Shown here one piece after another: positions 1 to 8,584 of a stretch of 64,000 nt of DNA. The notes beneath the pieces were generated by a model, which worked only from the letters and a program-made list of their open reading frames with translations, was not told the DNA's origin and did not search any database. Each line of letters opens with the position of its first letter. Positions within the stretch are counted from its first letter, which is position 1. This stretch comes from Bauldia sp. (GTDB lineage: Bacteria; Pseudomonadota; Alphaproteobacteria; Rhizobiales; Kaistiaceae): the NCBI GenBank assembly GCA_022841545.1, contig JALHRF010000001.1, positions 1-64,000 of the forward strand, given 5' to 3'. The translations under genes were made by a program, and so were the position numbers.

Positions 1-992
1 GCACCCTGGTGCGGCTGCCGGAGCTCGAGTTCGGTGATGAAACCGCCGCCGCGGGAGTAGCGGTGGGTGACGGCTTCGATCCGGTAGGCGCCGTCGATGC
101 CGGGGCGCGCACCCACAACGATGCAGAGACCATCGGGGATAGCGCCGGTGTCGCCCTCAATGGTGACGGATCCTTCGCCGGCATCGCGCTCGCTGGTCGC
201 CTTGTCAGCTGCCGCCTGGTCGCCGGCCTCGCCTTCACTGGCTCTTCCATAGCGGTGGTCGTGGCGCGCCTCGGCGCCTAGGCTGGTCGACTCCTCGGTT
301 TCTTTCCACGCTGCTTCCGCGGGGTCGTACCAGCGCGCCCGGACCTTGCCGTACTGGGCCCGGCCGAGCGCCGGCGCGATATCCCAGGCGTGGAGGTTCT
401 GGCCGGAGACCGCCGCAGTGAACGCGGCATAGGGCGCACCACGCCTGCTCATGGTGGCCGTCGTGCCCTGAATGCGGAAGTTGCCGCCGATCTCTCGGGC
501 GAGGCGCTCCCCCATGTGGATGAAGCTCTCGTCCCGCATCTCGAAATAAGTGCGGGTGATCCCCGCAAGCGCCGGATCCACCTCGAACTCGGTGATACCG
601 GCAGTACTTCCCGCCTCCGTGAGGATGTCCTCGACCGTCCTGTCGTCGAAGTGGCGCTGCTGGGGCTCCTTCGCCTTGCCAGTGGTGTCGACGCCCTTGG
701 CGGAGATCGACAGGGTGCGTCCGCCGCCTCGCGAGCCTGAGGACCGGACTTCGTCGACTGTGCCGGTGAAGACGACACGGATGCCACCATCCTCCCAGCC
801 GAGCGCAACGACCACCAGTGCTCCGAGCTGCGGCAGCACGATGCGGCCGTCGGTGTCGGCGATTTCCAGAGTGGCAGTGTCGGCGTGGGTGCCGACCTTG
901 TCGGAGACGGTGAGCGAGATCAGGACTGGCAGGAGGGGCGCGGTGATGTTGGTCCCCGCAACGGTGACCATGAAGACCGCGCGCCTGGACAT
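1..992 (-). CDS. Phage late control D / baseplate hub protein (gpD), 3' end cut by window edge
   Basis: A single open frame runs from ATG at 992 off the left edge, about 330 codons, and ends in sight of the usual length for this family. The protein starts MSRRAVFMVTVAG and contains the hub-like stretch DESFIHMGERLAREIGG, typical of P2 gpD and related VgrG-like hub proteins. These form the trimeric hub under the tail tube and carry the spike. It is the last gene of the tail operon visible here, four nucleotides downstream of gene X. The alternative frames over this interval are compositionally odd and are treated as shadows. Identity rests on family resemblance and position after U and X, as in P2. 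Confidence 0.82.
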   Translation of the reverse strand, partial: MSRRAVFMVTVAGTNITAPLLPVLISLTVSDKVGTHADTATLEIADTDGRIVLPQLGALVVVALGWEDGGIRVVFTGTVDEVRSSGSRGGGRTLSISAKGVDTTGKAKEPQQRHFDDRTVEDILTEAGSTAGITEFEVDPALAGITRTYFEMRDESFIHMGERLAREIGGNFRIQGTTATMSRRGAPYAAFTAAVSGQNLHAWDIAPALGRAQYGKVRARWYDPAEAAWKETEESTSLGAEARHDHRYGRASEGEAGDQAAADKATSERDAGEGSVTIEGDTGAIPDGLCIVVGARPGIDGAYRIEAVTHRYSRGGGFITELELRQPHQG

Positions 993-995
993 GGA

Positions 996-1223
996 TCACC
1001 ACAGCCGGATCGGATCGAGCAGCACCGGCGCCCGCGGTGTAGGGATTGGCATGGCGAAGATAGTCCCGACAGGAAGCCATGCGCCGAGATCGGCGAGCCC
1101 GGGATTGAGGTCGTGGATCGCCTCGACCAGCCCCGGCATCGGCCGCTTGAACCGCCGCCAGACGATCAGCGAGACCGTGAGGAACTCGCCTTCGATTGTT
1201 ACTGTCTCGACGGTCTGGCTCAC
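996..1223 (-). CDS. Tail protein X (gpX)
   Basis: This 75-residue protein starts at GTG 1223, which overlaps the stop of gene U as GTGA, so the two are translationally coupled. It contains a LysM-like body with the stretch VWRRFKRPMPGLVE and NPGLADLG, followed by a proline-rich end (MPIPTPRAP). This matches the short gpX tail proteins of P2-like phages (about 67-75 residues), which join the tube terminus to the baseplate hub. The order U-X-D is the same as in P2. The GTG start is chosen because the overlap with the upstream stop is exact and no ATG lies nearby. Confidence 0.82.
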   Translation of the reverse strand: MSQTVETVTIEGEFLTVSLIVWRRFKRPMPGLVEAIHDLNPGLADLGAWLPVGTIFAMPIPTPRAPVLLDPIRLW

Positions 1224-1642
1224 GAGAACAACCCCGACAGGATGGCGAAGTAGGATCCGTTCGAGGGGCCGGACGTGCGGCGGACGCTGATGTCGATATC
1301 GATGACCCGGCCGATGCCGTGGGCGTCGAGATAGGTCGAGCGCTCCATCACCCGTTCGATCACCACCCAGCCCATCAGCGCACCATCGCCGCGCATCAGG
1401 TACTGCGGGCGGCCCGACGCGCGGGCCTGGTGGAGTTTCTTCAGGTCGCCGAGACCCCCGAAACGATGCGGGAAAAGCCGGGCGTGGATGGCCCAGGTCT
1501 CGGGGCCTTCGCCGACCCATTCGAGCGGTGGCGACGCGCCAACCACTGGCTTCTCGGCGAAGCTGGTCTCGTGGGCGTGATCGTAGTCGGTGGCGTTGAA
1601 CGGCTGGACCTCGAACTGGATCGGTCCGAGGGTCATCAGCAT
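1220..1642 (-). CDS. Tail completion protein U (gpU)
   Basis: This 140-residue protein has the usual gpU features: an N-terminal beta strand region (MLMTLGPIQFEVQPFN), a central segment KPVVGASPPLEWVGEGPE that is characteristic of P2 gpU, and a C-terminal segment describing an oligomer contact. In P2, gpU caps or terminates the tail. Its ATG overlaps the stop of the tape-measure gene as TGATG, which supports both this start and coupled translation. The length is close to the P2 protein (159). Confidence 0.87.
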   Translation of the reverse strand: MLMTLGPIQFEVQPFNATDYDHAHETSFAEKPVVGASPPLEWVGEGPETWAIHARLFPHRFGGLGDLKKLHQARASGRPQYLMRGDGALMGWVVIERVMERSTYLDAHGIGRVIDIDISVRRTSGPSNGSYFAILSGLFS

Positions 1643-4107
1643 CAGGCGAACCTCAATCCTGTGTCGGCATAGACGCCGCGGAAGAGCTCGCGGACTTCCC
1701 GGCGAAGAACCCGGCGCACCTCGGCGGCGACGGCATCGGCATCGGCGGCGCGGGTATTGTTGAAGTGGAACACCGGGGCGACGGTGATGCCGTGGCCCGA
1801 CGCGAAGCCGGTTCCGGAGGGGTGTACGTACCCGGATCGACTGGGCGTGATCAGCTCTGGACCCTCCTCGCCGACGAGATAGCTCCCGCCGGCGGACACT
1901 GGCCCGCCCTTGGCTCTGAGTGCATCGATGCCGAGCTGCTGGGCCATGTCGCCCTTAGCTGCCCGGTTCGGCGTTTCGGTTGCACCGCCGCCAAACCCGA
2001 AGAAGCCCTTCACCGCGGCGGCGGCGTCGTTGATCGGGGCGAGAACCTCGGCGATCTTGCCGTCAATCCAGGCCACCAGGTCGGCGAAGACCTGGACCAT
2101 CCCGTCCCACAGTGCCTTGATCAGGTTGTAGCCGGCGGTGAAGAAGTCGGCGGTGAAACGGGCGATGACATCGACGGCGCCGGAGATCGCGGTCGCAACC
2201 CGGTTCGGCAGATCGGTCAGAGCCGCAAGGAAGCCGCCGGGGCCGAACAGGCCTGTGATGGCCGAGAGAATGCCAGCGATCCGCTGATCGATGGCCGCTT
2301 TGAGGCTGGCGAAGGCCCGGGTCATCCCATCCCAGAGGGCCTGGACGAGCCTGCCACCGGCCTCGGAGAACGCCGTGGCATATCCGGTCAGGGTGGCGAC
2401 GGAGTCTGCGATCGCCGCTCCGACCTTGCCGGGCAGTTCGACCAAGAGGGTCAAGAACCCTCCTACAGCTTCGCCGGCTACGCGGCCCCATGTCCGCCAC
2501 TCCTCGCTGGTGGCGTTGATCGGCCCGAGCAGATCGTTGATGGCACTGAACAGCGACCGGAACAGATCCACGATCGGTTCGATGATGGGGACGACGGGCG
2601 CAAAGGCGGCGGCGAAACCTTCGGCGAACCCGGCGAAGAACGACTTGAGGCCCTCCCAGTTGTTGCGGATGAAGAGCGCAGCGGCGCCGATCGCCGCGAC
2701 CGCGGCGGCAACCGCAGCCAGCGGCACGGCACCGACCGCGGCGACAGCGCCAAGCGCAACCCCGAGGCTCCGAACCGCGGAGACTGCGGCGAGGAGTCCG
2801 CCCTTGCCAAGCAGCCCGACAAACGACAGGGCCGAGATCGCGCCCCTGAGCGCGATGAAACCTGCCGCGGCGGCAAACACTCCGCCGGTCAGCTCCGGAA
2901 ACTGCTGGATCAGCCGTGTGATACTCTCCAGGATCGGCAGCAAGGCCGCAGCCACAGCATTGAGTGCAGGGACGAGAGAGGCGCCGAGGGTCGACTGGAA
3001 GTTCGCCCAGGCGATCTGGAAGCTCTTCAACTTCTCCTCGCTGGTCGCCATCATCCGCTCGAAGTCGGCGTCGATGACACCCGAGGCGCCGGCCACTGTC
3101 TCCCGGAGCGCGATGTAGTCGTCCATCCCCTGAAGCAGCGGGATCAGGCCCTTCTGGACCTGGGCATCGGCGAAGAGCGTGCCAAGCTTCGAGAGATCGC
3201 CGTCGATCGCCTTGTCGATGGACCGGATCGCCGCCTCGAGCGGGCTCGCTCCCTCGGCAACCGCTTCCTTCAGCACCGCGTTGATGTCGATGCCGTACTT
3301 GGCGAAATTCTTGATCGCGTCGTTGGCGTTGATCTTCTGGAGGATGTTGTTGAAGTTGATCGCGGCCTCCGAGCCATCCGCCGCGGTACGGCGGACGATC
3401 TGCAGCGCTGCGGCGATATCGGCGAGCCCCCTGGCGCCCGTGAGCCCCTTGGAGCCCGCCAGCCCAGTGATCGCCGGCAGATACTGCGCCATGTCCTTCA
3501 GCTCGAACCCACCTTCCTTGCCGGCGAGCGCCATCATGTCGAAGGCTCGGGTCAGTTCTTCCGGGGCAAGCCCGAGATTGGAGATCGACGCGTAGCCGGC
3601 CTTCGACAGATCAAGGATATCGGCCTTGGTCGCCGTCGCCGCCTTGCCGATCGCCGGCATCGCCCGCGCCGCCCGGTCGAGGTCGAGGCCCATGCCGACG
3701 ATGAAGTCCTCGGCCCGGACAATATCGGCCGTGAACTGGTTCACCTCCCGGCCGCCGATCTTGGCTGCCTCGCCGACGGACCGGAGCTGGTCCTCGGACA
3801 GGTTCGCCTTGGCGCCGAGCTCGGCGAGCGCGGTCTCGAGCGCATTGGCCGCCTGGATCGGCGCGCTGATCGCTGACTTCAGCACATAGAAGGCGCTAAT
3901 CGCATCCATGACGCCGGCACGAGCATTGGCAATCGCGCGGTTGTTGCGGGTGATCGCGGCATCGAGACGCTCGCTGAAGGAGAGCGGCGCATTGTTGGCG
4001 GCGCGCACCGCGCCGGAGATGCCGCGGAGGCTGTTGGCGACGCCCCGAGCCGGGCCCGACACCCTGTCGAGGAGCTGGACGATCAGCTGTGAGGTGAGAT
4101 TGGCCAT
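1642..4107 (-). CDS. Tail tape measure protein (TP901 family)
   Basis: This 821-residue protein has the hallmarks of a tape measure. The N-terminal 350 residues carry the TP901 core, with helical repeats such as RAMPAIGKAATATKADILDL. A long alanine/glycine-rich hydrophobic stretch occupies roughly residues 400-485, and several amphipathic helices follow. Near the C terminus, at about residue 745, is the common GPVSAGGSYLVGEEGPEL motif. It scaffolds tube assembly and sets tail length. It is the longest tail gene, directly downstream of the E/E' chaperone region, as in P2. The start ATG at 4107 has the ribosome site GAGGAGAGG just upstream. Confidence 0.93.
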   Translation of the reverse strand: MANLTSQLIVQLLDRVSGPARGVANSLRGISGAVRAANNAPLSFSERLDAAITRNNRAIANARAGVMDAISAFYVLKSAISAPIQAANALETALAELGAKANLSEDQLRSVGEAAKIGGREVNQFTADIVRAEDFIVGMGLDLDRAARAMPAIGKAATATKADILDLSKAGYASISNLGLAPEELTRAFDMMALAGKEGGFELKDMAQYLPAITGLAGSKGLTGARGLADIAAALQIVRRTAADGSEAAINFNNILQKINANDAIKNFAKYGIDINAVLKEAVAEGASPLEAAIRSIDKAIDGDLSKLGTLFADAQVQKGLIPLLQGMDDYIALRETVAGASGVIDADFERMMATSEEKLKSFQIAWANFQSTLGASLVPALNAVAAALLPILESITRLIQQFPELTGGVFAAAAGFIALRGAISALSFVGLLGKGGLLAAVSAVRSLGVALGAVAAVGAVPLAAVAAAVAAIGAAALFIRNNWEGLKSFFAGFAEGFAAAFAPVVPIIEPIVDLFRSLFSAINDLLGPINATSEEWRTWGRVAGEAVGGFLTLLVELPGKVGAAIADSVATLTGYATAFSEAGGRLVQALWDGMTRAFASLKAAIDQRIAGILSAITGLFGPGGFLAALTDLPNRVATAISGAVDVIARFTADFFTAGYNLIKALWDGMVQVFADLVAWIDGKIAEVLAPINDAAAAVKGFFGFGGGATETPNRAAKGDMAQQLGIDALRAKGGPVSAGGSYLVGEEGPELITPSRSGYVHPSGTGFASGHGITVAPVFHFNNTRAADADAVAAEVRRVLRREVRELFRGVYADTGLRFA

Positions 4108-4119
4108 GGCAACCTCTCC

Positions 4120-4523
4120 TCAACTGCGTCGGCGCGCCAGGCGGGTGGCCTCGCCGTGCCACAGCACGACCTCGGCCCAGTCCATCTCGTCAAAGGCGGG
4201 AAGTGGCGTCGACAGGATGTGGGCGGTGTCGGCTACGACGCCGCGCCAGTTGCGGGCGCCGGGCCCTGAGGCAAAAAACCGGCGATCACCTCCGAGAGCG
4301 CGGCGAAGTCCACCGCATCCATCTCGTCGATGATCTCGATCGGCAGTTCGGTCAGGAGGGCGACCATCGCGACACCCTGATCGATCTGCGACGCGGTGGG
4401 ACCATTGTCCCGCTCCATCGCGCGGAGATCCTTCACCTTCGGGCGACGGATCTGAACTTCGGTAACGGTCTTGCCATCGGAGGCGATCGGTTGGGTCAGG
4501 CGGACGATCTTCGGCTTACTCAT
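4120..4523 (-). CDS. Tail assembly chaperone fusion E+E' made by -1 frameshift
   Basis: Gene E (frame 0) contains GGT TTT TTG near its end, an in-frame T TTT TTG slippery heptamer at 4278-4272. Slipping one base back at that point enters an open frame that continues 50 codons to a TGA at 4120. It ends with a GpE-like tail, MDWAEVVLWHGEATRLARR. The fusion would be 134 residues against 96 for E alone. In phage P2 the E+E' protein is made at the same heptamer, and both forms act as chaperones for the tape measure before tail polymerisation. The E' frame has no good start of its own, which supports frameshifting rather than independent initiation. Confidence 0.8.
4233..4523 (-). CDS. Tail assembly chaperone E (unshifted form)
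   Basis: This 96-residue protein (start MSKPKIVRLTQPIASDG, stop TAG at 4233) resembles the P2 gpE-like tail assembly chaperones (Phage_TAC group), with the conserved region VQIRRPKVKDLRAMER and a helical end. The start at 4523 is preferred over an upstream in-frame codon at 4535 because GGAGGAAATC lies immediately before this ATG. It lies between tube and tape-measure genes, the fixed position of E in contractile-tail operons. A longer form is produced by ribosomal frameshifting (see the E+E' entry). Confidence 0.85.
   Translation of the reverse strand: MSKPKIVRLTQPIASDGKTVTEVQIRRPKVKDLRAMERDNGPTASQIDQGVAMVALLTELPIEIIDEMDAVDFAALSEVIAGFLPQGPAPATGAAS
4272..4278 (-). promoter_or_regulatory. Programmed -1 frameshift slippery site TTTTTTG
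   Basis: The minus-strand heptamer T TTT TTG is in the correct X XXY YYZ phase relative to gene E (codons GGT TTT TTG). The -1 frame is open from here to 4120 and encodes a GpE-like C-terminal extension. The same heptamer is used in the P2 E/E+E' pair. A G/C-rich stretch follows within ten bases and could act as a stimulatory structure; I did not fold it. Confidence 0.8.
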
Positions 4524-4535
4524 GATTTCCTCCAA

Positions 4536-5072
4536 CTACGGTCCGGTCGGGATGCGCAGGATGCGGCGCTCGTCATCGTTCTGGGAGACGCCGTCGAGCC
4601 GCCAGTCGGTCGAGAAGAAGTCCCAGAAGAGCTTCTCCTTGTCGGCGAGCCAGAGCTCGTAGTGCATCACCTCGTTGATCGCGTATTCGTGGCCCATGAC
4701 CTCGCCGCGCTGGAAGGCGTCGGCCTCGATCTTGCCGAGGCGTCCCTCGATAATCGCCTTCGCCTCATGGGCGATGCCGGTCCGCTTGTCGCGGACGACG
4801 CCGTAGGCCGTGAACACCTTGGCGCGGGAGGCACCGAGACCGAACTGCGTCAGGAGGTCTGGGTCCCAGCCGTTGAGCTTGAAAGTCGGCTCGAGCTTCT
4901 GGATGCCGACGGCGACCTCGATCTGGACGCGCGAGCCGCCAGGATGGTGGTCCTGGTACATCTCCTGAAGCGGCGGTAGCTTAAGTTCGACCAGGGTCAG
5001 GTGTTTCGACGCGGAGGGATCATGATCGCCGCAGAAAAGGTTCGCGGCCTCCATGATGAAGATCGTGCTCAT
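4536..5072 (-). CDS. Major tail tube protein (P2 gpFII family)
   Basis: This 178-residue protein has the length and pattern of P2 FII tube proteins. The N terminus MSTIFIMEAANLFCGD is followed by a lysine-rich strand HLTLVELKLPPLQEMYQDH and a conserved centre (GGSRVQIEVAVGIQKLEPTFKL is part of the family signature region). It would polymerise into the inner tube around the tape measure. It lies directly between sheath and E, as in P2. The next gene, E, begins 13 bases after its stop. Confidence 0.9.
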   Translation of the reverse strand: MSTIFIMEAANLFCGDHDPSASKHLTLVELKLPPLQEMYQDHHPGGSRVQIEVAVGIQKLEPTFKLNGWDPDLLTQFGLGASRAKVFTAYGVVRDKRTGIAHEAKAIIEGRLGKIEADAFQRGEVMGHEYAINEVMHYELWLADKEKLFWDFFSTDWRLDGVSQNDDERRILRIPTGP

Positions 5073-5097
5073 GAACGACGTCTCCTGTTCGTTGAGA

Positions 5098-6345
5098 TCA
5101 GCCGGTCACCGCGTCGACCTGGGCGAGAAGGTCGTCGAGCAGCGCGTCGAGCGCCGGCCGGTAGCGGGCGGACTGGATGCCGAGGTAGCGGAGCACCGGC
5201 GCTTCTTCGGCGGCGAAGTTGATCGTGAACTTGCCTTGTCGCAGCTGCTCCGGGCTGTTCTGGTCGCGGGTGAACTTCACCTCGTAGCCGAGGATGTCGC
5301 CGTCGGCCTTCAGATCACGGAGGGCGAAGCTCATGGTGTTGACCACGGCCTGTACCGTCTGGCCGGTGATGTTGAAGCGCCCGAGGTAGTAGCGGAGCGT
5401 GCGCAGGAACATGAGGTGAATGAAGTCCCGGCCGCGGGTGACGTTGTAGAAGCGCCAGAGATCGTCCTCCCCGGCATTGTCGGTGCCGACAAAGACGAAG
5501 CCGCCGGAGGCGATCGCCGTCTCGACGCCCATCTCACCGCGAAGCAGCACGCCGATGTTGTTGGCGAGGAGTCGCTGGCCCTCGGTGGCGCCGTCGGTGA
5601 GGGAGAAGTTGATCGGCCGTGACGGCCCGACAATGCCGCGGACCGGCTGGTTGGCCCAGGAATGGAACGGACGACCCTGCTTCTCGTGATCCCGCCGGAC
5701 GGCGATGCCGATCACCGCCGGCGACATCGGCACCACTGTCTCCGTGGTGCCGGCGAGCAACTTGACCGCTGGATCGACTGGGATGAGCCGGTCGCTGCTG
5801 AGCGTCTCCCGCCAGTCGAGGGCAGCCTGTTCGGTGGTGGCCGGGCCGTCCACCACCGCGTGGGCGAGGAGCTTGGCGCAGATGGCGGGTAGCGCGGCGC
5901 AGACCGCATTGGCGTTGCTGCCTTCCCGCTGACTGGTGAACCCGGGCGAGCAGAGCAGCCGCGGAATCACGCCGAGGAGGGGACCGGCCTCGATGAATGC
6001 GGCCAGACCGGTGGTGCTGCCGTCACCAACGATGTTGGCGATCGTCTCATCGGCATCAGTGCCCTCGGCGACCCGCACAACCACCACCTTGGCCGCGACC
6101 TGGAACTCGCCGAGCTGAGCGTTGATGAGATTCAGGGCGCCGGCAATCGTTCCCTCTGCCCCGAGCGCGGTCCGCTTCGCCGCGTCGTCGGAGTACATGA
6201 ACACGGGCGTGTCGATGGGAAAGACCGCATCGTCGGCCGCAGGGGCAGTGCCGATGATGCCGACCACCGCCATGTCGCTCCAGACGGCCGGCCGCGGCTC
6301 GTTGTCGATCCGCGTGATGGAAATGCCAAAGGTCGGATCGCTCAT
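5098..6345 (-). CDS. Contractile tail sheath protein (P2 gpFI family)
   Basis: This 415-residue protein begins MSDPTFGISITRIDNEPRP at ATG 6345, with GAGGAG nine bases upstream. It carries sheath signatures: VVGIIGTAPAAD near the N terminus, a variable outer domain, and a C-terminal half with RFYNVTRGRDFIHLMF and the handshake-forming terminal strand. Its length is close to P2 FI (396). It forms the contractile sleeve that shows this is a myovirus-type tail. An in-frame extension further upstream to 6555 has no family similarity and was discarded. Confidence 0.92.
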   Translation of the reverse strand: MSDPTFGISITRIDNEPRPAVWSDMAVVGIIGTAPAADDAVFPIDTPVFMYSDDAAKRTALGAEGTIAGALNLINAQLGEFQVAAKVVVVRVAEGTDADETIANIVGDGSTTGLAAFIEAGPLLGVIPRLLCSPGFTSQREGSNANAVCAALPAICAKLLAHAVVDGPATTEQAALDWRETLSSDRLIPVDPAVKLLAGTTETVVPMSPAVIGIAVRRDHEKQGRPFHSWANQPVRGIVGPSRPINFSLTDGATEGQRLLANNIGVLLRGEMGVETAIASGGFVFVGTDNAGEDDLWRFYNVTRGRDFIHLMFLRTLRYYLGRFNITGQTVQAVVNTMSFALRDLKADGDILGYEVKFTRDQNSPEQLRQGKFTINFAAEEAPVLRYLGIQSARYRPALDALLDDLLAQVDAVTG

Positions 6346-6418
6346 GACGTGGCTCCTCAAACGACGGGACCCGCACGCGGCGGGGCACGATTGGAGTAGG
6401 GGGAAAGGAAGGGCGGCC

Positions 6419-6859
6419 CTATTCGGGCGCGAGAATCTCGAACGGGTCGGCGCCGACTGCCGAGAGCAGCGCCATGGCGTCCGGGTCGTCGTGCGGAATC
6501 GAGCCCGCGGTATAGAAGCGACGGAACAGCACCGGCTGGGCAGCGAGCGCCGCATCCGCCGCGTCGATCAGCCCAACCTCCTCGAGCCGCCGGACGATGC
6601 GATAGGTCGATACCCGCCAGGCAACGGGAGGCGTATCCGGGTCAGGTTCCGGCGGCAGATCCGGCTTGGCCTCGGGCTCGATGTCGTATTGCCCGCCGTA
6701 GTGGCGCACGACCATCTCAACCACGGGATCGGCGGTGGGTGCCGGCACGTCGACGGTGTAGCGATGCGCCTCGAGTGCGTTCGCGAAGTCCGCGACTGCT
6801 GCCGAGAAGGCGGCCTCGCCCCCAAGGCGCACGATATCGGCGCGACTGATGATCGGCAT
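6419..6859 (-). CDS. Uncharacterised tail-fibre-region protein
   Basis: This 146-residue acidic protein (start MPIISRADIVRLGG) has no family I recognise. It has a proline-rich linker around residues 68-79 (PPEPDPDTPP) separating two helical parts, the second ending in a run of small hydrophobic residues. It sits between the tail-collar fibre gene (6 bases upstream) and the sheath gene, in the place where P2-like phages keep tail-fibre assembly proteins or other accessory genes. A fibre chaperone role is possible from position only. Confidence 0.6.
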   Translation of the reverse strand: MPIISRADIVRLGGEAAFSAAVADFANALEAHRYTVDVPAPTADPVVEMVVRHYGGQYDIEPEAKPDLPPEPDPDTPPVAWRVSTYRIVRRLEEVGLIDAADAALAAQPVLFRRFYTAGSIPHDDPDAMALLSAVGADPFEILAPE

Positions 6860-6864
6860 CTCCG

Positions 6865-7752
6865 TCAGGCCCCCGCGTAGATCATGTAGTTGAGGACCAA
6901 TGTCGGCTGGACGTTGTTATGTGCCGCACCCGACCCGGCATTCCCCGAGTTGAAGGGCGGGATGTCGACTGTGTGCGCATGCGCAGCAACCGTACTGGTC
7001 GTCTCGGTCGAGCCAGTGTGCGTGAGGTCCGTGACATCCGAGCCGTCACCCGACTTGTTGCGCTGCCCATAGGTGAAGGTGTGGCTGTGAGATCCGCCCG
7101 GGCCGGTGTTGATCGGGGCCCCCATGTCGACCAGGTGGTCGTGTGGCGCGAGCTGTGCTTCCGACAGGACATGCGTCTCCGCGCCGCCCGCAGCCCCGAG
7201 CGTGTCGCCATCGAGGCCGCCGCTCTGGCCGGTCAGCCGGTTGGCCGATGCGCCGCCCATGTCGTCCTGGCCGGCGACGACACGCCCGCGAAGGTCGGGG
7301 AGGGTGAAGGTGGTGGCGCCATCGCCTGCGCCGTACGTGGTGGAGATGGCCGCGAAGAGGGCGGCATAGGTCGTCCGACTGACATTCTGCCCAAAGCAGA
7401 AGAGCCACCGGGGCGGCGCCGAGAGGCCAGCGTATGGAATGACGGCGCCGATCGGCACCAACGAAGGGGCGAGATCGGCCACATCGCCAATCGCGAGCGC
7501 AACCGCGCCGGTTCGTCCCGCGACTGAAGTCACCGATCCGGCGATGTCGGCAACACCGAGGCTGACCGCCCCTGTCCTGCCCGCAACGGACGTAACGGGT
7601 CCCACTTCGACGATCGACGCGGCCCCGTTATCCTTCTTGAGGTAGAGCTTGCCGTCGTTGGTGTTGAGGGCGAGCTCGCCGAGCTGGAGATCCGACGCGA
7701 GCGGGACCTTCCCGGCCGTGGCCGAGCGCTTCAACCGGATGGTGTTCGGCAT
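6865..7752 (-). CDS. Tail-collar domain fibre protein
   Basis: This 295-residue protein starts with the common fibre N terminus MPNTIRLKRSATAGKVP and LQLGELALNTNDGKLYLKK. It has two copies of SVAGRTGAV with a GVADIA/IGDVAD follow-on, and then a phage tail-collar domain (PIGAVIPYAG ... WLFCFGQ ... FTLPDLRGRVVAGQDDM). Its C terminus is histidine-rich (HSHTFTYGQ, AHAHTVD) and ends in LVLNYMIYAGA, as many receptor-binding fibre tips do. It is expected to bind the host surface. The histidines suggest metal-ordered fibre strands, as in T4 gp37 and similar tips; that part is inference. Confidence 0.87.
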   Translation of the reverse strand: MPNTIRLKRSATAGKVPLASDLQLGELALNTNDGKLYLKKDNGAASIVEVGPVTSVAGRTGAVSLGVADIAGSVTSVAGRTGAVALAIGDVADLAPSLVPIGAVIPYAGLSAPPRWLFCFGQNVSRTTYAALFAAISTTYGAGDGATTFTLPDLRGRVVAGQDDMGGASANRLTGQSGGLDGDTLGAAGGAETHVLSEAQLAPHDHLVDMGAPINTGPGGSHSHTFTYGQRNKSGDGSDVTDLTHTGSTETTSTVAAHAHTVDIPPFNSGNAGSGAAHNNVQPTLVLNYMIYAGA

Positions 7753-7776
7753 GAGGTCCTCGGAGCGCTCAGGCGA

Positions 7777-8580
7777 TCAGTAGGCGCCGCCGTCGAAGTT
7801 GGTGATCTGGCCCTGGAGCCCGGTCAACGTCGCCTGCAGATTCGAGACCTGGGCGATCGAGTGGCCGTGATTGCTGTCGGCCTTGGCGCCGATCGCGGCG
7901 ACGAGGTTTGGGATATCGGCCATGCCAAGGGCCACCGGGCCGGTCTTGCCGTTCACCGAGGAGACCGGACCGTTGGCGATGATCTGGACCGCGGTTGCCG
8001 CCGCGGTTTCCGCAGTGGCAGCCGCTGCTTCGGCAGCCGCAAGGGTCGCTCCGACCTCGGCTGCCACCTCGAGGACGGATCGGGCAAGGCCGGCGCTCGC
8101 AGAAATCACCCAATCCGCATGCTCGGTTGCGAGGTCGCCATGGACAGCAGCGACCGCAAAGGCGAGGCCGCCGTTGGCGCGGTCATACTCCTGGACGTGG
8201 AGCATCGCCCAGTCATCGACGGCGTCCTCCGCCTGTCGCGACAGGATCACGTAAGGCGTCGGCGCGAACAGCGGCCGCGCCGGGGTGTCGTCTACTTCCA
8301 GCGTCGCCTCGAGGCCGACCGAGAGCGATAGCGGGGTGGCGGAAGTCGCCACAAGGAACCCGCTCTCTGCCGCCGCCTGCGCCTGGGCGAGGGCAGGACC
8401 GAGCACTTCGTTGACGCGAAGGAGGCCGAGGGTGACGAGGCGATCCGTGGCGCCGGTCACGGATTGGAGGCCGGCGTCGATCTGCCCCAGGCTCTCGGCG
8501 ATGAGCCTGAAGCGCCGGTTGAAGAAGTCGCGGTCGAGGACCTGCTGATCCCGAACCCGGAGATCCTCGAACCTCAGCAT
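7777..8580 (-). CDS. Tail fibre/baseplate-associated protein with fibre repeat
   Basis: This 267-residue protein begins at ATG 8580 (MLRFEDLRVRDQQVLD). The first half is of unknown fold. The middle has an alanine-rich predicted coiled coil (AAAEAAAATAETAAATAVQ). The C-terminal 60 residues contain SSVNGKTGPVALGMADIPNL, which is the same repeat type as SVAGRTGAVSLGVADIAG in the next fibre gene. Shared repeats indicate two fibre subunits that may co-assemble. It ends GQITNFDGGAY, a typical fibre C terminus. Confidence 0.7.
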   Translation of the reverse strand: MLRFEDLRVRDQQVLDRDFFNRRFRLIAESLGQIDAGLQSVTGATDRLVTLGLLRVNEVLGPALAQAQAAAESGFLVATSATPLSLSVGLEATLEVDDTPARPLFAPTPYVILSRQAEDAVDDWAMLHVQEYDRANGGLAFAVAAVHGDLATEHADWVISASAGLARSVLEVAAEVGATLAAAEAAAATAETAAATAVQIIANGPVSSVNGKTGPVALGMADIPNLVAAIGAKADSNHGHSIAQVSNLQATLTGLQGQITNFDGGAY

Positions 8581-8584
8581 CGGT

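Noticed and set aside
235-1080. Minus-strand open frame of 281 codons at the left end
   Set aside because: Arg/His/Gly-rich shadow; the neighbouring frame 1-992 encodes a recognisable hub protein.
1765-3876. Long plus-strand open frame (703 codons) opposite the tape-measure gene
   Set aside because: It lies entirely over a well-supported minus-strand gene; its composition (many Asp, Arg, Gly, His) is that of a complementary-strand shadow in GC-rich DNA, and no domain is visible.
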